From: Acanthacorydalis orientalis | Lineage: Eukaryota > Arthropoda > Insecta > Megaloptera > Corydalidae | Length of the DNA: 64,000 nt | Direction of reading: 5' to 3' | NCBI GenBank assembly: GCA_034766995.1 | Contig: CM068317.1 | Coordinates: 18,920,154 to 18,984,153 of the forward strand | In this document: piece after piece, positions 10,676 through 22,229 of the stretch | Position numbering within the stretch: position 1 is the stretch's first letter | How the letters are laid out: every line of letters starts with the position of its first letter | The notes under the pieces: generated by a model | Seen by the model: the letters and a program-made list of their open reading frames with translations, nothing else | Told to the model about the DNA's origin: nothing | The model's database searches: none | Translations under genes and position numbers: made by a program

Positions 10676-12078
10676 AGGGTTAATAATTCTTTCTTGCAGT
10701 ATATTAATACCTTTTTTAAAAAAACTCAGGCAAATCTTTCATAGAACGTACTGGTAAACTATTAAAATTTATCAAAACAATAAAAGTAAGATAACATATC
10801 ATAACATACGTGATTCAATCAAAATGCATTAGTTATTAACTTTTATTTCGCATGTAATAATTATATTTTCGATAACTTATAAAATTCGTACTTAACATTA
10901 AATTATGTTATTAATTAACGTAATAATCGGCTAATCTCAAAAATTTCTCGTAATAAAAGTTTAATTCTTAATGATATAAACCACAATTTTATTTTTTTAT
11001 GGAACGTTTATTAATGATAGTGATAATTATTTTATTTATATACAAAGAAAACACATTAAAATACATAGCTGTATTCATGTTTTTAGTAGAACATCAATCT
11101 TAAACACCGGCGGCAATAACCACTATAATATACGTTTATATTTATGATATGTACAAAAACTTCGTAATACAAATGTCGAAATGACAATTATTTTACACAG
11201 TCGACCTATTTTCAAAAAGATCCATACTTAGAAACTATCGCAAAAAGAGAATATTTCAATTTAATTTAGTGGTTTTAGTCAATTCGGTTTTGAAGAGGAG
11301 CGAATTTATACTTTTTAGTGGGTCTGTGGTTTCTACAATAGTCGCTAAAACAAGTAGCTGTAACGTAGGTAAACATCTCTATGTTTTAGTACGAAAGCGG
11401 TCAGTTACCGCAAATAAACGGTGCTGCTTACAATAATCCAGAAATTTATTTTTGTAACATTATTTAAGGTGAGTTTCAAAATGTAGGCGGCGCAACGCGC
11501 ATTGGCATGAAAGATGTTTTTATCTATATATTTATCTTTCAGTATAAAAAATAATACAAAATAAGATCTTTTTAATAAAACAGTATACTATTCCTAAATA
11601 TGTCTAAAAACCAAGAACCTGTGTTTCTTTTTTTTATTTCAGAAATTAATATTTACTTTACGGTATTTTTGTAAATTTAAAATAATCGAATAAAATTTCT
11701 GAATAAAATCATTAAATTCGAAACAAGAGATATAAATGATTCCAATTTTATAATAGTAGTCTTCTTAAAACCATAACTTTTAATTATCTTCATCATTATC
11801 TCAAAATTAGTTCAGTCTTTTTTTACTTTGGTTATATTTAAAAAAATATTTGTCTCTAGACATAATTTCTTGAAATATTTTACATGTAATATTAAAAAAA
11901 AGCAATTTATATTCTACATTAACTAAATATAAATTTCAGTTTCCAAAAACACTTAATTAAGAATAGAAAAATTATTAGAAAATTTCAACCACTACAGTAC
12001 AAAACCCTCCGCAATATTTTAAAGTATTTTTAATATAGTATTCTATTCTTTTTAATACTACCTCTGAGACTCTTAATA
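10676..12078. other. AT-rich DNA, nothing recognised
   Basis: A small, less AT-rich patch near 11480-11510 (gtaggcggcgcaacgcgcat) has no identifiable role. No terminal repeats or protein-like frames were found. Confidence 0.5.
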
Positions 12079-12390
12079 GTAGGTTGGTAGAACAATAATT
12101 GGAGTTTATGGCCTTCAAACTCATATATATGTTCCTCTTTTCTAATTTTCTTAACTGTTTAAAGTGGGCCAGAACTGTTGGATGACTAACACCTAACTTT
12201 TGTCCAAGCTCTCGAATTGTTGTGGGTAGTTCCGATTCAACTAGCGCCTTCAGTTGGTCTTTATGAACTGAAAGACACCCACGACCTTCTTCATCTTCAA
12301 GGCTCTCGTCCCCAGCACGAAATTTTTGGAACAATCATTGGACTGTACGTTCCTTAACAGTACTCACACCAAAGGTATCGTTTAATTTAA

Positions 12391-13106
12391 GGGGACCCGG
12401 TGGTCTAGAATTTTCGAAAAATCGATTTTTTTTTTCGAAAATATAGTATCTTAAAAATATACTGTTAAAATTTGATGACGAAATTCAGAGTATTTCAGGA
12501 TCTATAGCCCATTAGAAGGTCAGGTAGGTAGAAGAATAAGTGGAGCCGGCAAACTTTAAACGCGTTTATCTCGAAACTACATTTTTTCGTCTTGCGGGGG
12601 CCAGAAAAAAAAACTACTTGACCGATTTGTCTGAAATTTTAATATGTTATTCTGAATAGTTCTAGCTCTCGCTCTAGCTCTTAGTAAAACTAATAGTTTC
12701 CGTAAAATATTTATATTTTTTTTATTAACAAAACATTCAAAAATACTGGTCGTTTTCAAACTTGTACTTTTGACTACGCGCCATTTTGTCAAATTTTTTT
12801 TTTTTATTCTACTTCCTGCGATAGCTATACTTATACTAATTAAAAATTCGTCAATTGTTTTATTTCAGATCAGAGGGAGAGATAAATCATCATTCACCAC
12901 GCAATTCCATTTTTTTAGAGAGGGAGACTTCAGCATCATTTTTCTAATTAAAAAAAAATTTTTTTTTTGTCTTTATTTTCATTTTTGTGTAGTTTATTAG
13001 TAATAAAATAAGTGTAAAAAAATTTGAAAGCATTATTCATTACCCTCATATAGAAAAAAAATTTTAAAATAGCTTAAATTTTAGGCCGCTAGACCACCGG
13101 GTCCCC
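12391..13106. mobile_element. non-autonomous TTAA element (piggyBac-like MITE)
   Basis: 716 bp flanked by TTAA (12387-12390 and 13107-13110). The terminal inverted repeats are a perfect 18 bp, ggggacccggtggtctag. Inside there is AT-rich sequence with one less AT-rich patch (12540-12610) and no transposase. It was inserted into mariner copy 2. TTAA duplication and CCC/GGG ends fit mobilisation by a piggyBac transposase, which the neighbouring elements do not obviously provide because their ends differ. Confidence 0.88.
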
Positions 13107-13279
13107 TTAAGAGCAGTTTCTGCTGCTTTACCACCCGTTTTGAACTCATACAAAAATACTTTTATTTGCTTCTTTTCAATCTTTAACTCAATGGCCTAGT
13201 TTGAAGCAAAATTAATAATAAAATTAAAGTCAATGTTACCAAAATACAGATCGAAAAATGCACTTTAAAATGTTATTAA

Positions 13280-14213
13280 CACATATATGACCGGACACGT
13301 CTCACCACGTCTTTTGTTACCTGAACGTTATTGACCGGGGAAGTATTAAAACATTTTTAGAGAGTGATACAATTAAAATTACCGTGCAAAGTTGTTAGAG
13401 CTTAAAACTGATAAACTGTTCATTATACAATTTATAATTGTGCTTATAATTCACAATCTGGTCCGTTAGTTTTTTTTCTGACCTTGTATATGTTATAAAC
13501 GGTATTTTATTACCGTGAAATTTTCAGAAATGGCGCATCACGAACTTTTAACTGAAGAAAAACTTTTCGGTGAATTTTATGTAGATACTTTTTCTGATTG
13601 TCCGAATGAAGTATATACTAGTAATTCAGAAAATGATACACAATATAGTTTTGATTCAGATAATGTGAATATTTGACAAACAAAAAGACAGAAAACCTTA
13701 GTGATTTATTCTGATACTGAAAGTGAAAATGACACTCACGCATTTTTACTAGCAGTAGATAGAGAATGGGTAACTGACCATTCTGGTGAATGCAGTCCTG
13801 CACCTGATCCTTCTTCTAACGTTTCTAAAAGAGCCTTCCGCAAATGTCCACCTTATCGACTATCAGGTCAAATAAAGGAACACATCCTAGAAGAAATAAT
13901 ATACACAGGATTAAAAAAAAGTGCCTACAGGAAGTGTAGAGTCTGTTCCTCAAAAGAATTGCACATTGAAACATAATAAATTTGTAATAGATGTTGTGTT
14001 CGCATACACAGAAGTGCCTGCTATACAGCTTATAACACTCTAAAGAAATACTAGAATGCTTCAGTAAGACATGTACAAAGTTTCAAATAAATACATTATG
14101 TTCCAAAAAAGTTGTTGATATTTACTCACACGCGGATGTTTCAATATTGACTTGTACGAAAAATAGTCGGCCACACGCGTTAGTTCTGCAAAAATCCCCC
14201 GGTCAATAATGTG
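13280..14213 (+). mobile_element. internally deleted piggyBac element
   Basis: 934 bp flanked by TTAA (13276-13279 and 14214-14217). The ends match at 13 of 15 positions (cacatatatgaccgg against cacattattgaccgg). A second inverted pair, tattgaccgggg near 13328 and cccccggtcaata near 14196, is subterminal. It contains a collapsed transposase gene (13530-14054). Inserted in mariner copy 2. Confidence 0.88.
13530..14054 (+). pseudogene. piggyBac transposase reduced to N- and C-terminal ends
   Basis: From the ATG at 13530 the frame encodes an acidic, Ser-rich N-terminal region (about residues 1-95, e.g. SDTESENDTHAFLLAVDREW). It then passes without a frameshift into the piggyBac C-terminus: YRLSGQIKEHILEEI, RKCRVCSSKELHIET, CNRCCVRIHRSAC and LKKY. 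The entire DDD catalytic core is missing. Two positions are broken: a TGA at 13674 and a TAA TAA pair at 13973-13978. Otherwise the frame is open for 174 codons. It could once have made a small protein joining the acidic region to the zinc-binding, end-binding domain. Confidence 0.82.
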
Positions 14214-14306
14214 TTAACATGAATACGATGCAATGACACTCATTCAAAAAAATTAAGGTTAAAATTCAGAAAAAAAAACACCCCAATTATTTTCTTACCA
14301 ACCTAA

Positions 14307-15150
14307 TTAAAATTTTTTATTATATTAAATATTTTTTCATTCTCTTTTATTCAGTTCCGTAGACGTTTAATATGCTCTTTATTCGTTTTTTTTCTTTTTT
14401 GTAAAAATAAACACTTATTACTACGTAGCAACAACTTTTTGATTGTTTCCTCAGTGTCATCATATCATTCAATGTAACTATTTAAATTAATCACGTACTT
14501 TTTCAAAAATATATATTTCCTTTTGAAGTATTTCATGTACAAGTTTTGATTTTAATTTCAATCTGTGCTTAGTAGGAGAAAGCATGAACATATTGATCGT
14601 TTATGATTTAATTTTAAAATTTAACTTTTCATGAAATTAGTTCATAAATTATAAATTAAGCATCTACTAATTATCACAATCAATTTCTTTGTAGGTATTC
14701 TAGTCATCTATTGAATTATTTTATTCCAGGGCTTTTTAAAAGAGTAATTTGTTAAATTATTTCCTTACACACTGTTACACCATCTTATTTTCTTACAAAT
14801 CTATTTTTTGATAAAAAGACAATTGCAAAACATTAAAACCTAATAAAGACAAACTTCCAAAGAAACTTATCGGTCGCATCCTTTGAATCAAATAACAATG
14901 AATGTAAATCTATTTGATCATTCATACATATATAAAAAAGTAACAGAAATGTGATGGTTGGTTATTTAGAGTTTTAGGGCACGTCAACAAATAGAAATAT
15001 GAGAATCTGTTATTGTTATTTAATGACTTTAGTTTAAGTATTAATTAATGACTTTACGCATAATTAATTTATTTTCATATTACAATTAATATTTTTTGTA
15101 TATAAAAAAGAAGTATATATTATTTATACCTAACATTTATGTATATTTTT
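14307..15150. other. AT-rich DNA, nothing recognised
   Basis: A short stretch near 14953-14990 (gatggttggttatttagagt and following) resembles the small insertion in mariner copy 4 (21403-21466). No protein-like frame was found. Confidence 0.45.
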
Positions 15151-15446
15151 CTGTATTGTAAACATGAAACAATGATGACGTTCCCGTAACTTTTATTCGT
15201 TTTCTAATTGGTTGAGATCAGTCACGTGGTCTGTGTTATGACCGGTTACTATGAATCGCGTGATCAAATGACCTACATCTTAATTAATTGAACCACTTTT
15301 CCAATCAAAAGTTATGATTTTCATTTTTTGCTATTATTTATGTGTATTATTTGTCAATTTCTGGCATTTATCAGGAAGTGAGCGAGCAGGGGGGGGGGGA
15401 GTCCACCTATCCGGTGGTTGGCGAGCGCAGCAAGCAGCGAGCTGAC
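15151..15446 (+). mobile_element. possible Helitron-like 3' region
   Basis: A GC-rich block in AT-rich DNA contains a run of ten G, a small hairpin (ccacc tatcc ggtgg) and repeated gcgagc motifs. It ends cccctag followed by t, as in the CTAG-T ends of Helitrons. Upstream, attggttgagatcagtcacg resembles attggttgacatcaatcaca at about 57198. No Rep/helicase protein is present and the 5' end was not located. Confidence 0.3.
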
Positions 15447-15585
15447 GCCCCTAGTTATTTTATTTTTAAAAAATTTAATACAATATAATATACTTTATTT
15501 TAGTGTAATGAATTAATTAATACATTTAAAAGAATTATGATGTACTGAATTTACATTTTTTTCTACATATCCTATTATACATGTA

Positions 15586-15650
<65 letters not shown>
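15586..15650. repeat. (TA)n/(CA)n microsatellite
   Basis: TA tracts separated by a short CA run, directly abutting mariner derivative copy 3. Confidence 0.9.
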
Positions 15651-15652
<2 letters not shown>

Positions 15653-16206
15653 AGGTTGGTAGGAAAATAATTACGGTTTTTGTTTTTTGAATTCTAACCT
15701 TATTTTTTTCAATGAAAGTGCCGTTTCATTGTGTTCATGTTAGTATCATTTTAAAGTGCATTTTGTATGCGGTATGTAATTTGGTAACATTAACTTTGTT
15801 TTATGTTTAATTTTGCTTCAAATTGGGGTATTCAATTAAGGATGGATAGTAGTAAATAAGGGCAATTTTTTGTACGAATTCAAAACTGGTGATAAAGCAG
15901 CAGAACTGCTTGTAAACTAAACAATGCTTTTGGTGTGGGTACTGTTCAGGAACGAACGGTCTAATGATGATTCCAAAAATTTCGTTCTGGGACGAGATCC
16001 TTGAAAATGAAGTAGGCCACTGACTTCTTCAGTTCATAACAACTAATTGAAAGCGTTAGTTGAAACAGAATCACGGACAACAATTCGAGAGCTTGCAGGA
16101 AAATTATGTGAATCATTTAACAGTTCAGGACCACTTAAATATTAGCTGCGAAAAATTTATATAAATTTGAAGGTTATAAACAGCAATTATTTTTCTACCA
16201 ACCTAA
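15651..16206 (+). mobile_element. short mariner derivative, copy 3
   Basis: About 556 bp with inverted ends (aaggttggtaggaaaataat on the left, ctaccaacctaa on the right), inserted at the edge of a TA array. The plus strand carries the degenerate N-terminal half of the mariner transposase (start near 15842). It shares the CAA-to-TAA change near the start of the frame with copies 5, 6 and 9. No catalytic half. Confidence 0.88.
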
Positions 16207-16462
16207 TCCATAGATAGTCATCACCAGAAATAGTTTTTTCATAAAATAATTCGAAAGCTGTCAAATATATAACGTAAAAGAATATCAAACGAGAGCAAAT
16301 ATTTTATGATGATTGAATAGTATTTTATTTTGTTAATAATAAATATGTGTGGACTAACACCATTCTGAACTTTTATGTATTATAATATTAATATACCATG
16401 TAAAAAATATTTAAGACAAAAATATTTATATATCATGTTATAATAAATTCTGAGTTGATTTT

Positions 16463-16512
<50 letters not shown>

Positions 16513-16901
16513 CATATAAATATCATATAAATAGTTGAACCATTTTTATTAAACCATAATTTACATATTAGTTTTTTTTTTTAAATTCTCCATTAAACCA
16601 GGCAAATTATTGATTTAATTAAAATATGATTTGCAAAATCTACATATACTATTTATCTGTGTAATATTTGTTAATATTATTGTAGTTGCTTGATAATAGT
16701 ATAGTGTTCTACATTAACATTATATATGACACATGTAGGTATTATGCATAATTATAATTAGTTCTATAAATATGTCCACGTGTCAGTATACATCAGCTGT
16801 ATATATTGTAACTAAAAAGACGTAGTTTATTTAATCTTATCGCCAACAATGAATCTAATTGGTATTTTTTATTTTTCCTTTGTCTGTCCCATTCTCTCTT
16901 A

Positions 16902-16962
<61 letters not shown>

Positions 16963-18536
16963 CAATATATTAAAGCATTTTATTTACCGACATATTGCTT
17001 TTAATAATTACAATTACTGTTTTTTATCAACAATTTTTGCCACTTTTTATTAAATTCGAAACTTGTTATTTTTTAAACCTTATCGAAATAATCTACATTT
17101 ATATTACAGTTCACTGGTAACAAAACAGTTTTTTTAACAGACAACTATATTTAATGGTTCGCTAATCGAGCATGAATGTTATATTCTAGAAACGTATAAT
17201 TTAGGCAAGTAAAAAAAATAAAACACTATAAAATTTCTCTAGAAAAGAATGAAGAAAATAGTTGGGAAACGAAATGAAGTTTGAGAGTAAATAATATCGT
17301 GATTTCTTATTAAAAATTATAAATAATTGAAGCAGTCGTGAATTTATAAGTAAAGTTACAATCTAAGTTATTGTTTACAAAATTTAATTTTGTCAAGGAA
17401 ACCTTCTTCAATATTTTAAATATTATGGAACCTAACAATATTTTTATATAGTATACTAAACTACGAAATTATTAAAATAAGTACTGATAAAAACAATACT
17501 CTTAATTATTAATTAATCCATTCAAGCAAAAGTATTATATTTGTTTGTGGTATAGTTTTGGAAATGTTTTTTTTTTAATTATTTTTGTCATATTTTCTGT
17601 TTTTATGATTATTTGAAAAATCACTTCAATTTTTTTGTCTTTTTTCTTGTATTCACATGCACATGAAAAAATACAATTTAATAAATATTCGAATTAAAAA
17701 AAACATCCTTAGATTATTCAATATGTGAATGGTGCATGGAGAATTTTGTGATACTGTATATAGAAAACTTTATAAATATTCTTATATAATACTCATATTA
17801 AACCACAAATAAAATAAATTTCTCTGTTCAAAATAACAATGTATTATCTATCGATATATAAAAAATATTCCGTAAAATTTCAAAAAATTTTAAAAAAAAA
17901 TTTAAAAAAAATGATTAGAAATTTTATATTAAATTATTACGAACGATGACACCTGAAGTTACACGAAATTTTCAAGAAAAATGATGATATTGGTATCATA
18001 ACAACTACAATGTGCAACTATATAAAACAACTACGTTGCAATATAACTGCGAGATTGACCTGGCATATCTTATGAAAATAAACACTGGAAATATTAATAT
18101 CCATACCCAAATGTAAAAAAAATAAAATAAATACATTTTAATATTACGAACATTTGTTCTTTGGAGCTGAAGAGAATAACTTTGTCGTCGAAATGTACTT
18201 ACAAATCGTTGCTAAAATAACATTTGTAAAAAATATTGATAGAAAGTTCTAAAAAACGAGTTCATTTTTTTCATTTATATACAGTGATTCACTCTATACA
18301 TGAATATAACCATCATTTTCATCCAAAACACGTGCAACAAAATCTAGAATATAATTATTAGTAATGACAAAATGCCAACTTTTAATAATACTTTCGCTTA
18401 CTTATAGTCGTTATTAACCTGTAAATTACAACGTGCACTAATATCTACTTGTAACATTTCAAGCTCGCACACAAAATAAACACACTGTATTATTATATTT
18501 TCTGTTTTTCAAGTTTTTGAACTATATATATATATA
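16207..18536. other. AT-rich DNA with two (TA)n arrays
   Basis: TA arrays lie at about 16468-16510 and 16906-16952. The remainder shows no protein-like frame, RNA gene or recognisable repeat end. Confidence 0.5.
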
Positions 18537-19064
18537 AGGTGTATAAATTAATCCCGAGCAGTTTTTTTTTTATAGAAAATTACTGTTTACGAAAAAATGG
18601 AATACATTTTAGTCGTCAGAATGTCGCCTCTAATTTTGTATAACTTTGCTCATCATTTTTTTCCATCTGTCAGGTAACACAAATCTCTTGTCGAAAAAAG
18701 ATAGCAGGTTTGGGTCAATGAAGTGAATGCATTTTTGAACCTCTTCCATTATTTTAGCATTTTTTGCATGTTTTATGAATCACAATACCTTCCCCAAAAA
18801 GTAAACAAATTATTATTGTGACTTCGGCAGCATTTTTTCAACTGGAATGCCAAAGATATCAATTCCGAATAAGGTGCTTTTCGGAAAAACACATCGTGTT
18901 CACTACTATTTTATGAGGTTATGCCAACTGCTTGGTTAAGATATATAGTGTTTTTAAATGTTAAGGTTAGCACTTCAAAATAATCAAACGATGAGAAAAT
19001 ATTTTAATTTAAAACAGAGTTATGATTGATTCAATTTTAAGGTACAGAATTAATTATTACACAT
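18537..19064 (-). mobile_element. internally deleted mariner, family with aggtgta ends, copy a
   Basis: 528 bp with inverted ends (aggtgtataaattaat on the left, atgtgtaataattaat read inward from the right). Each end lies next to a (TA)n tract. On the minus strand the remnant frame joins an N-terminal piece resembling EGxxxHKTCKK of mariner transposases to a C-terminal piece resembling IDSK..SFF..GI..LPDRW. The same junction occurs in the copy at 60539-61044. Confidence 0.82.
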
Positions 19065-19068
19065 AATG

Positions 19069-19092
19069 TATATATATATATATATATATATA
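19069..19092. repeat. (TA)n array between two mariners
   Basis: Short TA tract separating the right end of one mariner (19064) from the left end of another (19093). Confidence 0.9.
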
Positions 19093-20361
19093 AGACGACG
19101 GTTTGAAGAGTAACTTGGTTTATGTACTCGGTGTAAGTAGATAGCTGTAAATGTTTTCAAATAGTTACATCCCTTGTACTTAAGCAGATGAAGTTCGAAG
19201 TCATTTCTCTATTAATTCTTCGTTTGACAGTTGCTTCAACACAAGCGTTTCGTGCTATTGAATATTCTTTTTTTTAGAAAGGAAAGCACCGAACGAAATC
19301 CATGAGAAGATATTTCCTATTTTAGGTGAATCTTGTTCTTCTTACGAAATCGTTCGACTTTATGCGAATGAATTTAAACGTGCCAGAACGATCATCGAAG
19401 ATGCACTACACTCAGGAAGCCCGAAAACCGTTATAACGCCAGAAATCATGAATAAAGTCCATGATATCTTTTTCCGACCAGCGAGTGCAAGTGAGAGAGA
19501 TACAAGAGTCATAGGTATCTCAATAGAGCGAATGGATTTCATTTTGCATAATGAATTGTGTATAAAAAAATTTCTGCAAAATGTATACCGCGTTTGCTCA
19601 CTGCAGAATAAAAACGACACCGTACGTATATAAATATCAGCAGACTTCTTTGGGATATTAAAGAAGAATACAACGGATTTCATGCGGGGTTTTGTGACCA
19701 TGGATGGAACTTGGATTCGCCATTACACACTAGAACCGAAAATGCGATCAAAACAATGGACTGAACGCGATGAAGTGTCTCCGAAGAAGGTAGAGACAAT
19801 TCACTCGAGTAGAAAGGTGATGGCGTTATTTTTCTAGGATGCAAAGCAAATTTCTTAATCGACTATCTTCAGAATAAAAAAAACAGTTACTGGTCAATAC
19901 TGCGGAACACTTTTGGGGAAGTTGAAGACAGCGATTGTAGAAAAAATATCTCGAAATGGCCAAGAAAAAGTATTATTTCACTATAACAATGCACAGGTTA
20001 ATTTTTTTAAGCATTTTCGCTTAGCAAAATTTGGACGAACTGAAGTTTGAAATCCTTTCGCATCCACCGTATTCGTTTGATTTGGTTCTTTCTGACTTCC
20101 ATCTGTTCACGAAACTCAAATTTTTCCTGGATGGAGAGTGATTTGGGTCGAATGAAGAAGTGATAGAGGCCACAAACGACTATTTTGAGAACATCGAAGA
20201 AATCCACGTCCGGAAGGAAACTAATACCGAATAACTTTCAACTTCACTTAGTTTAGGAAACTTACTTACTAAAAGGAATGGAACTATATGAAAACATACA
20301 CAACTGCCCTCTCTCCCTCTGCGAATACACGAACCAAGTTACTCTTCGAACCGCCATCGTG

Positions 20362-20362
<1 letters not shown>
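19093..20362 (+). mobile_element. full-length but degenerate mariner
   Basis: 1.27 kb between inverted ends of the type gaagagtaacttggtt preceded by acgacggttt (left) or acgatggcggttc (right, read inward). It is flanked on both sides by (TA)n arrays. The transposase is on the plus strand. Ends and length match a complete mariner. Confidence 0.88.
19235..20234 (+). pseudogene. mariner (DD34D) transposase pseudogene
   Basis: Recognisable in pieces. The N-terminal QAFRAIEYSFF is followed by the DNA-binding region (ANEFKRARTIIEDALHSGSP) and RVIGISIERMDFILHNELC. The first catalytic block is VTMDGTWIRHYTLEPK, with the usual Glu after Asp changed to Gly. The second block is VLFHYNNAQ, where the catalytic Asp of HQDNA is Asn. 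The third block is SDFHLFTKLKFFLDGE, in another frame. The C-terminal end FENIEEIHVRKETNTE is followed by a stop at 20232. Several frameshifts and stops break it. Confidence 0.85.

Positions 20363-20408
<46 letters not shown>
20363..20408. repeat. (TA)n array at the right end of the mariner
   Basis: About 20 TA units starting just after the terminal repeat. Confidence 0.93.
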
Positions 20409-20412
<4 letters not shown>

Positions 20413-21377
20413 TAAAATTAATAAATAATTAAATATTTCATTTTAAAACAAGAATAAAAAGACATAGTAACCACTACTCATGCATAACAACATATCTGAT
20501 CAGTAAATTCTAGACACATAATTATATAATTATGCTGCAAAATAATTATTATTCAATGTATTAACATAATATTGTGCGCATATCCAAGTACGTGTTTTAC
20601 ATTTTTATTTTCAATGATCAATAAATGCATTGTTGTTTAATGTAAATGTTTATTTTATGTATTATCTACATTGTCAAATAATAATGTAATTGACAAAGAA
20701 AATAAAATATCTAAAAATTAGCACATCATTAATAAATTACTGATAATTTGTATATGTTCTTTGTGATTTGTTATATACAATTGATATAGTTCTTTTGTAC
20801 TATTTCTTTGTTTCAGCTATGACAATTTATAATTAAATATATTTACTTTGTTATAAAATAAAATTGCACAATAATAAATCTAAGTATTTTCCGTTCTTTT
20901 AGATATTTTTAGATGAATGAAAAGGTAGTCTTATGTAATGAAATGTAAATGTTATGAAATCTTCTTAATTTACACAAAATTCATATATCCACTTTTAAAA
21001 ATATGTCTTATTTTGCTCTTACATTCAAATTTTATATAAAATATAATTTTAAACTTACTTTCAGATAAAAAATAAAAATAGAGTTGTAAATGATTTAGTA
21101 TCTGCATGGACAATACTGAAATATATTCCTTACACTTCGTATATAATCAGTTATTAGCCAAGGCATTATAAAACTTTAGTTTATGTACTAAGAAATCAAA
21201 TCAAGGAAAATGCAGAAATATTCTCAATATAAAACAGAAAAAAAGAAAATTACATATTTCACACTATTTTATATAATTAGAGGTCATTGAATGAAGAATA
21301 ATAAAGCACAAAACTAAGAAAAACTGCTATATATGTCTGTAAATATATAAATAAATTAAATGTGTAATATAATTTTA
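20409..21377. other. AT-rich DNA, nothing recognised
   Basis: No frames, repeats or terminal repeats stood out. Confidence 0.5.
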
Positions 21378-22009
21378 TTAGGTTGGTAGAAAAATAATTG
21401 CGGTTGGTTGGTTGGTTATTGGGGTTTTACGGCGCTTTGACAGCTAAGATCATTAGCGCTCGAAATAATTACGGTTTATGATCTTTAAATTCGTATATAT
21501 TTTTTTAATTAAGCGGTTTTAAGTGATCCAGAACTGTTGGATGACTAACGCTTAACTTTTCTGCAAGCTCTCCAATTTTTATGCGTGGTTCTGAGTCAAA
21601 TAAGGCATTCAGTTGGTCGTTATGAACTGAACAAGGACGCCTGCGACTTTCTTCATCTTCAAGGCTCTCGTCCTTACCATGAGATTTTTGGCACCACTAT
21701 TGCATCGTACGTTCCTTAACAGTAGCCACACCAAAAGCAGTGTTTAGTTTAAGAGCAGTTTCTACTGCTTCACCACCCATTTGAAACTCATAAAAATTGC
21801 TCTTATTTGCTTTTTTCATCTTTAATTTAATATCCTAATTTGAAGCAAAATTATTAATAAAACCAAAATCGATCTTACCGAAATACAAACCGAAAAATTC
21901 ACTTGAAAATGATATTTATATAAATACGATGAAATGACACTTTCATTTAAAAATAATTAATGTTAGGAATCAGAAAACGAAAACAGCAATTATTTTCCTA
22001 CCAACTTAA
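21378..22009 (-). mobile_element. short mariner derivative, copy 4, with a small insertion
   Basis: 632 bp between ttaggttggtagaaaaataat and ctaccaacttaa ends. Minus-strand remnant of the mariner DNA-binding domain; the CAA codon near the start is retained. Just inside the left end, about 60 extra bases (21403-21466) are flanked by near-identical copies of aaataattgcggtt. This copy also shows the empty site corresponding to the TTAA insertion at 12391 in copy 2. Confidence 0.88.
21403..21466 (-). mobile_element. small retroposed-looking insertion with (CCAA)n tail
   Basis: The inserted segment reads ggttggttggttattggggt on the plus strand, followed by a less AT-rich core ending ttagcgctcg. 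It is bordered by a 14-bp direct repeat, aaataatt(g/a)cggtt, with one mismatch, that belongs to the mariner end. On the minus strand it would be a short unit ending in a (CCAA)n tail. That structure fits reverse-transcriptase-mediated insertion of a SINE- or LINE-tail-like sequence. The family is not identified. Confidence 0.5.
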
Positions 22010-22113
22010 TAATTGCGATATCGAAACAATCTTATTAAAATAATTTTCATTCCTAATCACTCCCTTGATGTGTGCTGTAAGCAGTAGATTGACAAGTTTC
22101 CTCTGCATTTCAG

Positions 22114-22224
22114 GAAAGAATTGCCATATCATTTTACTGGTACTCGATTAAGTCTTGAATTAAATGAGCAACAGATTTCCACTACGCTACTACTACATAT
22201 TTTGTTGTTGGATCTTGAGCTCAT

Positions 22225-22228
<4 letters not shown>
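22114..22228 (+). CDS. candidate host coding exon (115 bp), gene unknown
   Basis: A pyrimidine-rich tract ending in a canonical acceptor (tttcctctgcatttcag) lies immediately before 22114. A donor, aaag followed by gtatat, lies after 22228. Between them one frame is fully open and has balanced protein-like composition, including PYHFTGTRLSLELNEQQIST and a Leu-rich segment (TLLLHILLLDLELIK). A second frame has a stop. The donor leads straight into a (TA)n(TG)n array. I do not recognise the protein. It is the only segment in the window that looks like a host coding exon rather than transposon remains, but it could be chance, given its short length. A coding call needs matching exons outside the window. 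Confidence 0.35.

Positions 22229-22229
<1 letters not shown>

Larger units (their letters stand above)
12079..14306 (-). mobile_element. short mariner derivative, copy 2, split by two TTAA elements
   Basis: The left end is at 12079 (taggttggtagaacaataat) and the right end at 14306 (ttaccaacctaa). The body is interrupted by 12391-13106 and 13280-14213, each flanked by TTAA. The three mariner pieces (12079-12390, 13107-13279, 14214-14306) join into one element colinear with the undisturbed copies. At the first interruption the paralogue at 21743-21760 reads gtttagtttaagagcag with nothing inserted. The minus-strand frame from 12334 encodes FRAGDESLEDEEGRG and TTIRELGQKLGVSHPTVLAH, the second helix-turn-helix of the mariner DNA-binding domain. 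It stays open through the terminal repeat. Confidence 0.9.
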
